From contig NZ_AKWX02000007.1 in NCBI RefSeq assembly GCF_000306115.2, positions 186,001-250,000 of the forward strand: DNA of 64,000 bases, in the 5' to 3' direction. This DNA is from Leptospira wolffii serovar Khorat str. Khorat-H2 (GTDB lineage Bacteria; Spirochaetota; Leptospiria; Leptospirales; Leptospiraceae). The translations under genes were made by a program, and so were the position numbers. Below the pieces are notes generated by a model, which was not told where the DNA came from, did not search any database, and was given only the letters and a program-made list of their open reading frames with translations. Shown one piece after another: positions 10,063-22,559 of this stretch. Within the stretch, counting starts at the first letter, position 1; each line of letters opens with the position of its first letter.

Positions 10063-11232
10063 ATGAGACGAGGTGTCTGCATCCTAGGAGCCTCCGGTTC
10101 GGTCGGAGAATCCACTCTCAAGATCCTAAGATCTTTTTCGGAGGAATTCCAACTTCGTTCCTTCAGCGTGCATTCGAATTTGGAAAAGGCCAAGAGTCTC
10201 GCCTTGGAATTCGAACCCGCTTACGTTTGCGTAAGTTCCGAAGAAGCGGACAAATCCGTACTCGGGACCAAAGTAGGAAAGACCCAGGTCTTATACGGAA
10301 AGGAAGCCCTTTGCGATTTAGTCCGGGATTCGGAAACCGAGACCGTGGTCACCGCGGTGGTGGGTGCGAGCGGTATCCGCCCCACAGTTGCGGCCATCGA
10401 AGCGGGAAAAAAGATCGGAATCGCCAACAAGGAAACCCTCGTCAGTTGCGGCCCTTATATCCGATCTCTATTAGAAAAATATAATTCTTATCTGGTTCCT
10501 GTGGATTCGGAGCATAATGCCCTCTATCAGCTGTTGGAGAATATGAAGAAGGGGACTGCGGATCGGGTGGTCCTCACCGCTTCCGGCGGACCCTTTCGTA
10601 AACTCCCGATCCGGGACCTTCCGAACGTAACGATAGAACAGGCCTTGAAACATCCTACTTGGAATATGGGGCCTAAGATTACGATCGACTCCGCAGGGAT
10701 GATTAATAAGGGATTGGAAGTCATAGAAGCGCATTTTCTATTCGGATTTTCCTACGACAAAATAGGAGTAGTGATCCATCCTCAAAGCGTCGCCCACGGG
10801 GTTGTGGAAACCAAAGACGGCGCGAGTTTCGTATACGCTTCCTATCCGGATATGATTTTCCCCGTGGCCCACGCGTTATTCTATCCTAAGTCGGTGCCTT
10901 CTTCGCTGAAGAATCATCCCGCCACCTCCTGGGGAAGTCTGGAATTTTCCGAGGCGGATCCGGAGAGATACCCGGGATTAGGGTTGGCTTACGAAGCGGG
11001 AAGAGCCGGAGGGTCGGCGCCTTCCATATTCAATGCGGCGAACGAAATCGCCGTGGAGTCTTTCTTAAGAGGAAAGATTCTGTTTACCGAAATTCCTTCC
11101 CTGATCCGAAACGTACTCGAAAAGATTCCGAATACGTTTCCGGAAGAATTGGAAGGTTACGAAGAAGCGGATCGAAAGGCGAGAGAACTCGCTCTCAGTT
11201 TTTCCAAGAACAAGGTAGTGCATTTATGTTAG
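10063..11232 (+). CDS. dxr: 1-deoxy-D-xylulose 5-phosphate reductoisomerase
   Basis: Dxr converts DXP to methylerythritol phosphate with NADPH, the committed step of the MEP isoprenoid pathway. The NADPH loop is [11 protein letters not shown] at residues 8-18; the metal and substrate site includes VDSEHNAL with Asp148, Glu150 and Asn152; LTASGGPFR and [15 protein letters not shown] follow, and the C-terminal [12 protein letters not shown] is present. At 389 residues it is of standard length. dxs, the preceding enzyme of the pathway, lies 8 kb further on in the same run. Confidence 0.96.
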   Translation: MRRGVCILGASGSVGESTLKILRSFSEEFQLRSFSVHSNLEKAKSLALEFEPAYVCVSSEEADKSVLGTKVGKTQVLYGKEALCDLVRDSETETVVTAVVGASGIRPTVAAIEAGKKIGIANKETLVSCGPYIRSLLEKYNSYLVPVDSEHNALYQLLENMKKGTADRVVLTASGGPFRKLPIRDLPNVTIEQALKHPTWNMGPKITIDSAGMINKGLEVIEAHFLFGFSYDKIGVVIHPQSVAHGVVETKDGASFVYASYPDMIFPVAHALFYPKSVPSSLKNHPATSWGSLEFSEADPERYPGLGLAYEAGRAGGSAPSIFNAANEIAVESFLRGKILFTEIPSLIRNVLEKIPNTFPEELEGYEEADRKARELALSFSKNKVVHLC

Positions 11233-12917
11233 CGAAAATCCTAGGCATAGTCTTTATGCTGGCTCTCTGTATCTTTATCCACGAGTTGGGGCATCTTGTC
11301 ATGGGTTGGCTCGTAGGAGTCAAGGCTCGTATCTTCTCCATAGGTTACGGAAGAGGCATTTGGAAAAAGAAAATAGGAGAGACTACCTTTCAGGTCACCG
11401 GAATTCCTTTGGGCGGTTACGTTCTTTTCAAAGGAGACGACGGTCTCGCGCTAAAGGGAGAAAAAGGAGAATTCCTTTCCACTCCTCCTTTGAAACGCAT
11501 GATCCCCGTGATCGGCGGGCCCCTATTTAATCTCATCCTTGGGTATATTATAATATTCAGTTTATATACTTTCGGTTATAGACCCACTGGAACTCGGATC
11601 TATCTGGAACCTGCATACAACGAATTTTCTCCCGGATACCAGGCGGGACTTAGAAGCGGAGATAAGATCGTAGAGGTGAACGGCGCTAAAACCGAGACCA
11701 AATACGAACTGTTATCCGAGATCGGTCTGGCAAAGGGACAGGATATCCATATCAAAGTGGATCGGGACGGAAAAGAATTGGATTTCGTATTCTCCGATCC
11801 CCAAATAGGAATCGATTTCGCGGGAGAAAGAAGGGTAGAAGTCACCTTCGGAATCAAACAACAACTTACTCATTGGTTCCAATCCAAGATTTCCTCCTTG
11901 GACAAGGGAGGGGAGGCTTCCCATTATATGCAGGAGAGAGCGGAAAAAACCGTCGCCTCGGATAGATTCTCTCCTCGGGAACTCGCCTTGATGGAAGCCG
12001 AGACCAGAAAAAAAGCCCAGGAGTCCAGGGCCATGGATTTTCTGAACGACGGAGACAAGATTCTTTCCGTAAACGGAATCGAAGTGCATTCCGTTCCCGA
12101 GTTGCAATCCACTCTGGGAAAATTCCAAAACGAAAAAGTGAAACTGGTCGTGGACCGGAAAAAATATCCTCTCCTGAATCCTTGGACCAGAGAAAAAGCC
12201 GAAGCGGAGATGACCGTTCTTCCAGCTTTCGTTGTGGAACTTAAGAATTTGAAAGATAAGAAGTATCCGGAAATTCCTATCAGTACGGTCAGTCTACAGA
12301 GTCACGACGCCGAGATCAAACTCAAGCTGATGAGCATGAAGATCGACGGCAAATCCTTCGCGAGCACAGAGGAATTACAAAAGGAAGTGGAATCCAAATT
12401 GGGCAAAAGAGTCCAGTTGCAGGTGGGAGACCAAACCTGGGAGGCGACTCTAGGAATCCGAAAAATCGGTCTTTTAGGCTTTATCGCAAGTAGATCCGTG
12501 CAAGAGGAACAATTGGATCGAAATCTTTCCTTCGGAGAGATCTTCATCCAATCCAATAAGGATATAGGCAAGATTATCTCGGATAATATCCGAGGACTGG
12601 GAATGCTATTCTCCGGAAGAAGTCCGGTGAAAGACAGCGTAGCGGGGCCTGTGGGACTCGCAAAGGCTTCCGGCCAATTTTTGGAAGAGGGGCTGTACTC
12701 CTATTTCCAATTCATAGCTTTTATTTCGATCGCTTTAATGATAATGAATTTACTTCCGATTCCCGTGGCGGACGGTGGACATATCGTTTTTTTCACGTAT
12801 GAGGCGATAGCCGGTAGACCTCTGCCTTTGGCGGTTCAGGAGCAAATCCTAAAAATCGGATTCTTCTTCCTATTATTCTTGGGCCTCTATGTGACGTATC
12901 ACGATGTCTTACGATAA
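11226..12917 (+). CDS. rseP: RseP-type site-2 protease with two PDZ domains
   Basis: RseP is an inner-membrane zinc protease that cuts substrates such as anti-sigma factors within the membrane and clears signal peptides. The zinc motif HELGH is at residues 19-23 in the first helix, and the second active-site motif [12 protein letters not shown] places the third ligand at Asp516. A PDZ domain starts near residue 125 ([16 protein letters not shown]), and a second, near 270 ([15 protein letters not shown]), follows a charged, helical insert of about 55 residues. At 563 residues it is over 100 longer than E. coli RseP. The motif reads ADGGH where most members have LDGGH. It overlaps dxr by 7 bases. 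Confidence 0.92.
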   Translation: MLAKILGIVFMLALCIFIHELGHLVMGWLVGVKARIFSIGYGRGIWKKKIGETTFQVTGIPLGGYVLFKGDDGLALKGEKGEFLSTPPLKRMIPVIGGPLFNLILGYIIIFSLYTFGYRPTGTRIYLEPAYNEFSPGYQAGLRSGDKIVEVNGAKTETKYELLSEIGLAKGQDIHIKVDRDGKELDFVFSDPQIGIDFAGERRVEVTFGIKQQLTHWFQSKISSLDKGGEASHYMQERAEKTVASDRFSPRELALMEAETRKKAQESRAMDFLNDGDKILSVNGIEVHSVPELQSTLGKFQNEKVKLVVDRKKYPLLNPWTREKAEAEMTVLPAFVVELKNLKDKKYPEIPISTVSLQSHDAEIKLKLMSMKIDGKSFASTEELQKEVESKLGKRVQLQVGDQTWEATLGIRKIGLLGFIASRSVQEEQLDRNLSFGEIFIQSNKDIGKIISDNIRGLGMLFSGRSPVKDSVAGPVGLAKASGQFLEEGLYSYFQFIAFISIALMIMNLLPIPVADGGHIVFFTYEAIAGRPLPLAVQEQILKIGFFFLLFLGLYVTYHDVLR

Positions 12918-12926
12918 TCGAGAGTC

Positions 12927-14663
12927 ATGAGAGCATCCAAATATTTAGTACCGACGGAAAAGGAAAATCCAGCGGACGCGGTGGTCGCGTCCCATAGATT
13001 GATGGTCAGAGCGGGGCTGGTGAGAAAGTCCGGTTCCGGTTTTTATTTTTTTCTCCCCCTGGGACTCCGTATTCTTAAAAAAATAGAGAATATCGTCCGC
13101 GAGGAAATGGACTCCACGGGAGCTTTGGAATTCGAACTTCCTATCCTGACTCCTTCGGAGTTTTGGGAACAATCCGGTAGATGGCCGGTCATGGGTGCGG
13201 AAATGTTCCGTGTCAAAGACAGGCACGACCAATGGTATGCTCTAGGGCCTACTCACGAGGAGTCCTTCTCTTATCTGATCAAGCCTCTTCTAAAATCCTA
13301 TAAGGATCTGCCGATCAATGTCTACCAGATCCATACCAAGTTCCGGGATGAGATTCGCCCTAGATTCGGAGTGATCCGATCCAGGGAGTTTATTATGAAA
13401 GACGCATATTCTTTCCATCTGGACGATTCTTCTCTGGACGCTACCTATCAGGATATGAGAAACGCATATCGCAAGATCTTCCAGCGTTGCGGACTCAAGA
13501 CCATTCCGGTTCAAGCGGACTCGGGTTCCATGGGAGGATCCGCTTCCGAGGAATTCATGGTGGTTTCTCCTATCGGAGAGGAGACTCTTCTTCTTTGTTC
13601 TAACTGCGGATACAATTCCAACAGCGAGAAGACTCCCTATATCGACTCTGAGAAATACGTTCCGAACGGCCCGAAGGAAAAGAAAGAAGTTCCTACACCC
13701 GGAAAAAAATCCATCCAAGAGGTTGCGGAATTTTTAGGAGTCCGTCCGGAAGATACGATCAAGACGGTCGCACTTAAAAACGGAAAAGAATCCGTATTGG
13801 TTTTCTTAAGAGGAGACCTGGAATTAAACGAACATAAATTGAAGTCCTATCTGAAATGGACGGACTTGGATCTGATTCCGGAAACGGATTTGAGAAGCCA
13901 GGGTCTGGTCCCGGGATATATAGGACCTTCCGACGCAAAGTCCGGATTTAAGCTCATTTTGGATTCTTCCGTGAAGAAGGACGGAGCCTATATCGTAGGC
14001 GGGGGCAAAGAGGATTTCCATATCCAAGGTTATGTTCCTGCAAACGAACTCAAATCGGAATACGAGACCGCGGATGTGGCCATCGCGAGAGAAGGGGATC
14101 CTTGTCCGAATTGTTCCACTTCTCTAAAGGCGGAAAAGGGGATAGAAGTAGGACATATCTTCAAATTAGGAGATAAGTATACCAAGTCTTTTCAGATCCA
14201 AGTGTTGGACCAGCAGGGTAAGGCAAAGACTCTTACTATGGGTTGCTACGGGATCGGAGTCAACCGAACCATGGCCACTGTGATCGAGCAATGCAACGAC
14301 GATAAGGGTATTTACTGGCCTATTAGTATCGCACCTTTCGAGATCGCACTCGTGACTCTCGCTAAGGGCGCTGAGCAGGAATCCAAAGCTTTAGAGTTTT
14401 ATGAAAATCTAAAGAATGAAGGCTTCGAGGTCTTCTGGGACGATCGCGATCTCGGACCGGGCTTCAAGTTTAAGGATTCCGAATTGATCGGATTTCCGAT
14501 TCGGATCACTGTGGGTAAAAAATTCTTCGAAACCGGAGAAATTTCCATCTACGATAGAAAACGGGACAAGGACGAATCCTTCGCTTTCACCGATTTCGAT
14601 GATTTGAACACGAGAGTCGAAAACCTAAGACAGGAATTATACCAGGACTTATTAGGGGAATAA
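12927..14663 (+). CDS. proS: prolyl-tRNA synthetase
   Basis: ProRS charges tRNA-Pro in the cytoplasm. The 578-residue protein is the bacterial type: class II catalytic core with GLRILKKIENIVREEM, motif 2 around FRDEIRPRFGVIRSREFIMKD, the inserted YbaK-like editing domain (about residues 245-400), then motif 3 in CYGIGVNRTMATVIEQ and the C-terminal anticodon-binding domain. It starts 9 bases after rseP, an order (dxr-rseP-proS) seen in other bacteria. Confidence 0.96.
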   Translation: MRASKYLVPTEKENPADAVVASHRLMVRAGLVRKSGSGFYFFLPLGLRILKKIENIVREEMDSTGALEFELPILTPSEFWEQSGRWPVMGAEMFRVKDRHDQWYALGPTHEESFSYLIKPLLKSYKDLPINVYQIHTKFRDEIRPRFGVIRSREFIMKDAYSFHLDDSSLDATYQDMRNAYRKIFQRCGLKTIPVQADSGSMGGSASEEFMVVSPIGEETLLLCSNCGYNSNSEKTPYIDSEKYVPNGPKEKKEVPTPGKKSIQEVAEFLGVRPEDTIKTVALKNGKESVLVFLRGDLELNEHKLKSYLKWTDLDLIPETDLRSQGLVPGYIGPSDAKSGFKLILDSSVKKDGAYIVGGGKEDFHIQGYVPANELKSEYETADVAIAREGDPCPNCSTSLKAEKGIEVGHIFKLGDKYTKSFQIQVLDQQGKAKTLTMGCYGIGVNRTMATVIEQCNDDKGIYWPISIAPFEIALVTLAKGAEQESKALEFYENLKNEGFEVFWDDRDLGPGFKFKDSELIGFPIRITVGKKFFETGEISIYDRKRDKDESFAFTDFDDLNTRVENLRQELYQDLLGE

Positions 14664-14681
14664 CCTAAGGAAGGAACCTCT

Positions 14682-15896
14682 ATGGCTAAAGAGCGCAGCT
14701 TTACGGAAAAGGAAGGCTATTTCGGAGATTTCGGGGGGAGATACGCTCCCGAGATTTTAACCGAGGCCTTGATCGAACTGGAAGGGACTTACGAGAAACT
14801 TCGCAAAGACAAGAAGTTCAAGAAGGAACTGGAGTTTTACCGTAGGAATTATATCGGAAGACCTTCTCCTGTTACCTTCGCCGAAAGGCTGACCCAGGCT
14901 TGGGGCGGCGCTCGAATTTGGTTAAAAAGAGAAGACCTGAATCATACGGGCGCTCATAAAATCAATAATACTATCGGACAGGCTCTTATAGCCAAGGCCA
15001 TGGGAAAACGCAGGATCATCGCGGAGACTGGAGCGGGGCAACACGGAGTCGCAACGGCTACTGTGGGGGCCATGTTCCAATTCGAGACCGCAATCTTCAT
15101 GGGAGAAGAGGACCTTCGTCGCCAGAAGCTGAATGCGATCCGTATGGAGATGCTCGGGGCCAAGGTGATCGGGGTCTCTTCCGGGACCGCCACTCTCAAA
15201 GACGCAACCTCGGAGGCGATGAGAGATTGGGCATTAAACGTTTCTAATACGCATTATATCGTGGGGTCCGTGATCGGTCCCCATCCTTTCCCGACCATAG
15301 TTAGGGACTTCCAGAAAGTCATCGGAGAGGAGTCCAGAAAACAATTCCAAAAGGAAAACGACAAACTTCCCGACGCGGTCGTGGCTTGCGTAGGAGGAGG
15401 TTCGAACGCTATGGGAATGTTTTACGGTTTCTTAAAAGACAAAAAAGTGAAGTTATACGGAGTCGAGGCTGGAGGAAGAGGCTCTTCCCCGGGAGAACAT
15501 TCCGCGACTATGCTTTTCGGAAAAACGGGATTCTTGCATGGAACCAAAACATTGGTGATCCAGGACGAGGGAGGACAGGTGGTTCCGGCTCATTCCGTTT
15601 CCGCCGGATTGGATTATCCGGGAGTGGGTCCCGAACATGCCTACCTCCATTCTTCCGGAAGAGTGAAATACGAAACCGTTTCGGACGAAGGCGCCTTGGA
15701 CGCATTCATGGAAGTATGTAGAATAGAAGGTATCATCCCCGCATTGGAAACGGCTCATGCCTTCCATTTTGCCAAAGAATTAGCCAAGGACTTGGGAAAG
15801 AAAAAAGACATTCTAATCTGTCTTTCCGGAAGAGGGGACAAGGATGTCGCAGAGGTGGCTAGACTAGTCGGTCTCTCTAAAGGAGAATTACTTTGA
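14682..15896 (+). CDS. trpB: tryptophan synthase beta chain
   Basis: TrpB joins indole and serine to tryptophan with pyridoxal phosphate. The PLP lysine is Lys93 in HTGAHKINN; the phosphate loop [12 protein letters not shown] and the segment [12 protein letters not shown] are unchanged. The length of 404 is typical. Its stop overlaps the trpA start by 4 bases, so the two subunits are made together. The other trp genes are not in this window. A ribosome site (AAGGAAGG) precedes the ATG. Confidence 0.97.
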   Translation: MAKERSFTEKEGYFGDFGGRYAPEILTEALIELEGTYEKLRKDKKFKKELEFYRRNYIGRPSPVTFAERLTQAWGGARIWLKREDLNHTGAHKINNTIGQALIAKAMGKRRIIAETGAGQHGVATATVGAMFQFETAIFMGEEDLRRQKLNAIRMEMLGAKVIGVSSGTATLKDATSEAMRDWALNVSNTHYIVGSVIGPHPFPTIVRDFQKVIGEESRKQFQKENDKLPDAVVACVGGGSNAMGMFYGFLKDKKVKLYGVEAGGRGSSPGEHSATMLFGKTGFLHGTKTLVIQDEGGQVVPAHSVSAGLDYPGVGPEHAYLHSSGRVKYETVSDEGALDAFMEVCRIEGIIPALETAHAFHFAKELAKDLGKKKDILICLSGRGDKDVAEVARLVGLSKGELL

Positions 15897-16696
15897 GCGC
15901 CATTCGCAGCGTATTTTCAGAGAATAAAAGCGCTTTCATCCCGTATATCTCGTTAGGCGATCCGAGCTACGATCTTTGTGTGGATTGGGCGGATGCGTTG
16001 ATACGCGGCGGTGCGGATATTTTGGAGTTGGGAATTCCCTTCTCCGATCCGGTCGCGGACGGTCCCGTTATTCAGAAGGCTTTCAAGCGGGCCTTGGGAA
16101 ATCCTTTCTCTATGGAAAAGATTTTAGAAACGACCGAGAAAATCCATTCTCTTCATCCTCATATTCCTTTGGTGTATCTAACGTATTTCAACCCGATCCA
16201 TCATTACGGTTTCGAGAGGTTCGCGGAGAAGGCCAAGATCGCAGGTATACAAGGTATGATCATACCGGATCTTCCTTACGATACCCCGGAAACGGACGAT
16301 CTCTTTAAATCCTTGAGAAGAAGGGGTGTGGATCTTATCCATCTTGTGACTCCTGCCACCGCCGTTTCCCGTATGAAAGGAATCCGGGATTTCGCCTCCG
16401 GCTTCATTTACTATGTTACTTCTTACGGAGTGACCGGGGAAAGAAAGGCGGTTTCAGACGGATTGGAAGATAGGATCCGGTTGACCAAGAGCATTTTTTC
16501 TCTTCCGGTGAGCGCAGGCTTCGGGATCTCAAGCCCGGACCAAGCTTCCGAGATTTCGGAATATGCGGACGGAATCATCATCGGTTCCGCCGTCCAGAGA
16601 ATCATAGAGGAAAACGGAAGCGATCCGAGCGTGTGTAGGAAGAAATTGGAAGAATATGCTCTTTCCATTTCTCGATCTCTCCGGGGAAACAAATAA
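15893..16696 (+). CDS. trpA: tryptophan synthase alpha chain
   Basis: TrpA cleaves indole-3-glycerol phosphate and channels indole to TrpB. Catalytic Glu45 and Asp56 lie in [14 protein letters not shown], the exact family signature, followed by [11 protein letters not shown] and the phosphate-binding GFGISSPDQ. Start is TTG, overlapping the trpB stop as TTGA. The length of 267 is normal for a TIM-barrel alpha subunit. Confidence 0.96.
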   Translation: MSAIRSVFSENKSAFIPYISLGDPSYDLCVDWADALIRGGADILELGIPFSDPVADGPVIQKAFKRALGNPFSMEKILETTEKIHSLHPHIPLVYLTYFNPIHHYGFERFAEKAKIAGIQGMIIPDLPYDTPETDDLFKSLRRRGVDLIHLVTPATAVSRMKGIRDFASGFIYYVTSYGVTGERKAVSDGLEDRIRLTKSIFSLPVSAGFGISSPDQASEISEYADGIIIGSAVQRIIEENGSDPSVCRKKLEEYALSISRSLRGNK

Positions 16697-16787
16697 AAAG
16701 TTTTTCGTAGTCGATATTTTCTTTCCCAATCTTGGAAGAAAATTGACGAAACCCTCCCGGGGGAGAGAATCCTTCCAGTTTCCATTC

Positions 16788-16792
16788 GGAGG
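16788..16792 (+). promoter_or_regulatory. strong ribosome binding site for the cyclase
   Basis: GGAGG lies five bases before the ATG at 16798. It is stronger than most in this operon and fixes the start. The 101-base gap before it, with a TTGACG and a CTCCCGGGGGAG palindrome, could hold an internal promoter, but no clear -10 box is seen. Confidence 0.6.
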
Positions 16793-16797
16793 AAAGA

Positions 16798-19116
<2,319 letters not shown>

Positions 19117-19136
19117 AGACCGTAAAAAGACGGAAC

Positions 19137-21050
19137 ATGCAACAGGAATATTCGATATTAAACGGGATCCGCCTTCCGGCGGATCTTAGAAAATTGCCTC
19201 TTGAGGAACTGCCGCAACTCTGTTCCGAAATCAGAAATTACATTATCGATACTCTCTCAGGAATCGGAGGGCATTTCGCCAGTAATCTGGGCGTGGTGGA
19301 ATTAACCGTTGCCCTCCATTACGTTTTTGAGACACCCGCCGATCGTTTGATTTGGGACGTGGGGCACCAAACCTATCCTCATAAGATTCTCACGGGAAGA
19401 AGAGAAAGACTCTCCACCGTTCGCAAATTCAAAGGTCTATCCGGATTTCCTAAAAGGGAAGAATCCATTTACGATTTGTACAACACGGGTCATGCCGGAA
19501 CTTCCATATCCCAGGCCTTGGGAGAAGCAGTAGCTAGGGACCTGACCGGTAAGGATTATAAGGTGGTTGCGATCATTGGGGACGCATCCATCGCAACCGG
19601 AATGGCATTGGAAGCGATGAATCACGCGGGGCATCTTAAGAAAGATCTTCTAGTCATACTAAACGATAATTATATGTCCATCTCCAAAAACGTTGGGTCC
19701 ATATCGAATTATCTGAATAATATCATCAGCTCCCATTTCTATCGGAATTGGAAGAGAATATTTTATACTTTTCTAAAATGGTTCCCGATCGTGGGTCCGG
19801 CTATGGAGAGCTTTTTCAAAAGGGTGGAGAAGGGCTTCAAGGACGTATTTACTCCCGGCGGACTTTTCGAGGATCTCGGTTTCAGTTATATAGGTCCTGA
19901 AGACGGGCACGATGTGATCCGTTTAGTGAAGATGCTTCGAAAATTGCAGAATATGAAAGGGCCGGTTCTCTTTCATACGATCACCCAGAAAGGTAAAGGA
20001 TACGTTCCGGCGGAGAAGGATCCGATCAAATACCATGGAGTTACCCCTTTCCGTAAAGAGGACGGAGCCATGGATTCCGGAGACGCTTCCAAGATCTCAT
20101 TCTCCAAAATCGTAGGAAAAGTCCTCTCGGATCTTACCGAGAAAAATCCTAGAATCGCCGCGGTGACTCCTGCAATGATAGAGGGTTCCGGTCTGGGAGA
20201 ATATGTTTCCAAGTTCCCGGACCATGTTTACGACGTGGGGATAGCGGAGCAGCATTCCGTGGCTTTTGCGGGAGCGATGACCAACGGGGATGTGATTCCC
20301 TATATGTGTATTTATTCCACGTTCCTGACACGAGGTATGGACCAGCTCGTGGAGGATGTATCCTTAATGAATCTTCCGGTTCGGTTCGTAATCGATCGCG
20401 CCGGTTGCGTAGGCCCGGATGGGGAGACCCACCAGGGATTATTCGATCTTAGCTATCTTCTTTCCTTACCGAATATGGACGTTTTCGTTCCGTCTTCCGG
20501 CCAGGATCTAATCGATTCTCTTCGATACATGGAGTCTTACGATAAGTCCCCTATTGCGATCCGATTCCCCAAGGCTTCCGTGGATTTAGCCGACCTAAAC
20601 TTCCAGTCCAATCCGGATCTAAGACCAGGAAGTTTTCGCGTATTAAAAAGAGGAACGGATATCGCTCTTCTATCCATCGGATCCATGTTGGACGAAGCCA
20701 AGAAAGCGGCTAGCTTCCTGGAAGAGGACGGATATTCCGTGACTCTCGTCGATTTGGTCTGGCTTAGACCTCTAGGGAAAGAGTCCCTGGACGAGGAACT
20801 GTCTCAGGTGCGGCATTTTGCGATTCTAGACGAAAGTTACCTGGATGGGGGAGCTTCCGGATACCTACTCAATCGGATTTCTCCGGAATACTTGAGCCGA
20901 TTTACTAAGACTTTTGCCTTCCCTTCCGAGATAATCCACCACGGGGAAAGGAAGGAAATCTTCCAAGAATACGGACTAGACGCCAAAAGTATCGCGAAGT
21001 CCCTTTCGGAAATCGTCAAGAAGGAGGTCCTACACGGAAAACGGAATTAA
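19137..21050 (+). CDS. dxs: 1-deoxy-D-xylulose-5-phosphate synthase
   Basis: Dxs condenses pyruvate and glyceraldehyde 3-phosphate with thiamine diphosphate, the entry to the MEP pathway and to thiamine and pyridoxal. The 637-residue protein shows NTGHAGTSISQALG, the ThDP/Mg motif GDASIATGMALEAMNHAG ending in DNYMSISKNVG, the catalytic region with YDVGIAEQHSVAFAGAM and DRAGCVGPDGETHQG, and the C-terminal transketolase domain. It starts 20 bases after the cyclase gene. Confidence 0.96.
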   Translation: MQQEYSILNGIRLPADLRKLPLEELPQLCSEIRNYIIDTLSGIGGHFASNLGVVELTVALHYVFETPADRLIWDVGHQTYPHKILTGRRERLSTVRKFKGLSGFPKREESIYDLYNTGHAGTSISQALGEAVARDLTGKDYKVVAIIGDASIATGMALEAMNHAGHLKKDLLVILNDNYMSISKNVGSISNYLNNIISSHFYRNWKRIFYTFLKWFPIVGPAMESFFKRVEKGFKDVFTPGGLFEDLGFSYIGPEDGHDVIRLVKMLRKLQNMKGPVLFHTITQKGKGYVPAEKDPIKYHGVTPFRKEDGAMDSGDASKISFSKIVGKVLSDLTEKNPRIAAVTPAMIEGSGLGEYVSKFPDHVYDVGIAEQHSVAFAGAMTNGDVIPYMCIYSTFLTRGMDQLVEDVSLMNLPVRFVIDRAGCVGPDGETHQGLFDLSYLLSLPNMDVFVPSSGQDLIDSLRYMESYDKSPIAIRFPKASVDLADLNFQSNPDLRPGSFRVLKRGTDIALLSIGSMLDEAKKAASFLEEDGYSVTLVDLVWLRPLGKESLDEELSQVRHFAILDESYLDGGASGYLLNRISPEYLSRFTKTFAFPSEIIHHGERKEIFQEYGLDAKSIAKSLSEIVKKEVLHGKRN

Positions 21051-21099
21051 GCTCCTGAGAAGGTCTTCCGAAAATGAAAATAAAAACGGGTAGATTTAA

Positions 21100-21570
21100 T
21101 TGGAAAACCTGACTCCTGAAGACAAACTCGAAGCTGCAAAATTTTTCTATAAGACCGGCGATCTGGATCGTTCTGAATTTCTGCTGAAAGCCTCCTTGGA
21201 AGATAACGATAGTCATGAGACCTATTTCTTCCTCGGATTGATCGAAAACCAAAAGCATAATTGGAAAAAAAGTCTGTACTATTTTTACAGATCCGTGGAA
21301 GTGAATCCGGAATACGGAAACCCTTGCAACGAGATCGGAATCCTTCTGCTTCGTATGGGAAGAGAAAGAGAATCCGTTTTCTGGCTTAAAAAATCCCTTC
21401 GCTGCACTTTGAACGACGCTCCCCATATCTCCCTCTTTAATCTGGCAACCTTATACAAGATCTGGAATCGTCCGGAAAGATCTCTGCAATATCTGCATAA
21501 GGCAATCGTGATCAAACCGGATTTCGAAGAAGCTAAGAGATTGAGAGAAGAATTGAATTCCGCTATCTAA
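21100..21570 (+). CDS. TPR-repeat protein
   Basis: The 156-residue protein is made of about three to four tetratricopeptide hairpins: AAKFFYKTGDLDRSEFLLKA, TYFFLGLIENQKHNWKKSLY, CNEIGILLLRMGRERESVFW, LFNLATLYKIWNRPERSLQY. No signal peptide or membrane helix is seen, so it is probably a cytoplasmic scaffold; the partner is unknown. The start is a TTG at 21100 in the absence of a suitable ATG upstream. It is the last gene of the long plus-strand run and is followed by a strong terminator. Confidence 0.75.
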   Translation: MENLTPEDKLEAAKFFYKTGDLDRSEFLLKASLEDNDSHETYFFLGLIENQKHNWKKSLYYFYRSVEVNPEYGNPCNEIGILLLRMGRERESVFWLKKSLRCTLNDAPHISLFNLATLYKIWNRPERSLQYLHKAIVIKPDFEEAKRLREELNSAI

Positions 21571-21598
21571 AGTTCGGATTCCGATCGGATTGACGTTA

Positions 21599-21630
21599 AA
21601 AAGGGGCAGGATTGCCCCTTTTCGTTTTTA
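21599..21630 (+). terminator. intrinsic terminator of the dapA-dxs gene run
   Basis: AAGGGGCA at 21601-21608 pairs perfectly with TGCCCCTT at 21613-21620 around a four-base loop; AA and TT extend the stem to ten pairs, and a T-rich tract (TTCGTTTTT) follows. It lies 29 bases after the TPR gene stop. Confidence 0.9.
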
Positions 21631-21644
21631 GAAGGAGTTCCTTC
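21631..21644. repeat. small palindrome related to the GTAGGAGTTCCTAC type
   Basis: GAAGGA and TCCTTC flank GT, forming a short palindrome directly behind the terminator and followed by TTTCC. The core GGAGTTCC (or its complement GGAACTCC) recurs in the window, for instance at 61865-61880. It may belong to a family of short palindromes dispersed in leptospiral genomes; I recall such sequences but cannot check. Confidence 0.35.
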
Positions 21645-21787
21645 TTTCCTAAATTCCGCTTCTTGTTCGGAGCTTTTTCTTATTTCAATTGCGATCGGAA
21701 ATTTCGTTCCTCCGTCCCATCGTAAAAAGGCGCCCCGCCCAGTCGCCGACTTCAGTTACTGCTAATTTGAGTGCATTGAGTTTGATA

Positions 21788-21813
21788 GCTCGGCTCACTG
21801 CGGTTGAGCAAGC
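21788..21813. repeat. imperfect inverted repeat after the DUF1353 gene
   Basis: GCTCA at 21793-21797 pairs with TGAGC at 21805-21809, and flanking GCT/AGC can extend the stem with bulges. It lies just downstream (minus strand) of the DUF1353 gene, but no T tract follows on that strand, so it is a weak hairpin rather than a sure terminator. Confidence 0.35.
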
Positions 21814-21826
21814 AGTGTAGCGAAAT

Positions 21827-22372
21827 CTATACTTCCTTTCGAATTATCGAATCGATGGAATCTAAATCCGAACCGTCGATGAATTTCGCACTCTTCTTTG
21901 CAACCTGCCAAAATAGGTTTTCGATTTCTTTGATTTTCGGATTCCTCTTTAATTCCTCTTCCTCGAGCCCTGCGAATGAATTTCTTTTTGCGTTGTTGGA
22001 TTTCGACAGGAATGTTCCGATAGAAACTCCGATGTATAGCAAGTTGGCTAATCGAATCGAGCAACCATCCGTAAGACAGGCTTCATGAAACATTCTATCC
22101 GCTTTCCATCGCTGCTCTTTTGTAACGCTTGGATTTCCGTTTTCTCCTACCGCAACGTCATGCACGATCGATGCCCGTCTATATTTTCCGGTATAGGGAG
22201 AACCTATTGTAGACCAAAGCTCTTGTGGAATCGTTGCTCCATTTATACAGCTTCCTTTAGGGGCGAGCCATTTTTTCTCGTTGCTATCTATATAATAGAA
22301 ATCCTCTTCAAGATACATCAAGCGTTCGCCTGTCCATTTGGTGATCGGATCTCCTGAAAACCCTTTGCTCAT
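21827..22372 (-). CDS. DUF1353 family protein
   Basis: The 181-residue product matches the DUF1353 pattern by eye: an opening GDPITKWTGERLMYLEED, then GSCINGATIPQELWSTIGSP, GKYRRASIVHDVAV (a likely conserved HD pair) and WKADRMFHEACLTDGCS. Family members I know of are about 100-150 residues and occur in phages and bacterial accessory regions; the function is unknown. The C-terminal 45 residues here are lysine-rich and outside the domain. The stretch looks more AT-rich than its neighbours, consistent with horizontal transfer, and no phage gene lies beside it. There is no signal peptide. It is transcribed alone, opposite to both neighbours. Confidence 0.75.
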   Translation of the reverse strand: MSKGFSGDPITKWTGERLMYLEEDFYYIDSNEKKWLAPKGSCINGATIPQELWSTIGSPYTGKYRRASIVHDVAVGENGNPSVTKEQRWKADRMFHEACLTDGCSIRLANLLYIGVSIGTFLSKSNNAKRNSFAGLEEEELKRNPKIKEIENLFWQVAKKSAKFIDGSDLDSIDSIIRKEV

Positions 22373-22441
22373 CGGTTCGGCCTCTTTACGATTAAATTAC
22401 TAAAGAATACTAACCTAATATTTTTGTGCTATCCACTTAGA

Positions 22442-22453
22442 ATTTTCGAAAAT
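22442..22453. repeat. 12-base perfect palindrome in a divergent intergenic region
   Basis: ATTTTCGAAAAT is a perfect palindrome between the divergent DUF1353 and acetyltransferase genes. Being AT-rich it may be chance, but the position would suit an operator. Confidence 0.25.
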
Positions 22454-22559
22454 CCTTAAAACTGAACTTCGAGATCGGCTTTTCCGACTTATAAGTTTGT
22501 TTTTCTCCCGAATTTTCTCTTCCCATTCTTCTAGAGCTTTTTTAATTTATCCATTCGTG

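Noticed and set aside
22085..22357. 90-codon plus-strand frame inside the DUF1353 gene
   Set aside because: It is antisense to a frame that carries the DUF1353 motifs and shows no motif of its own.
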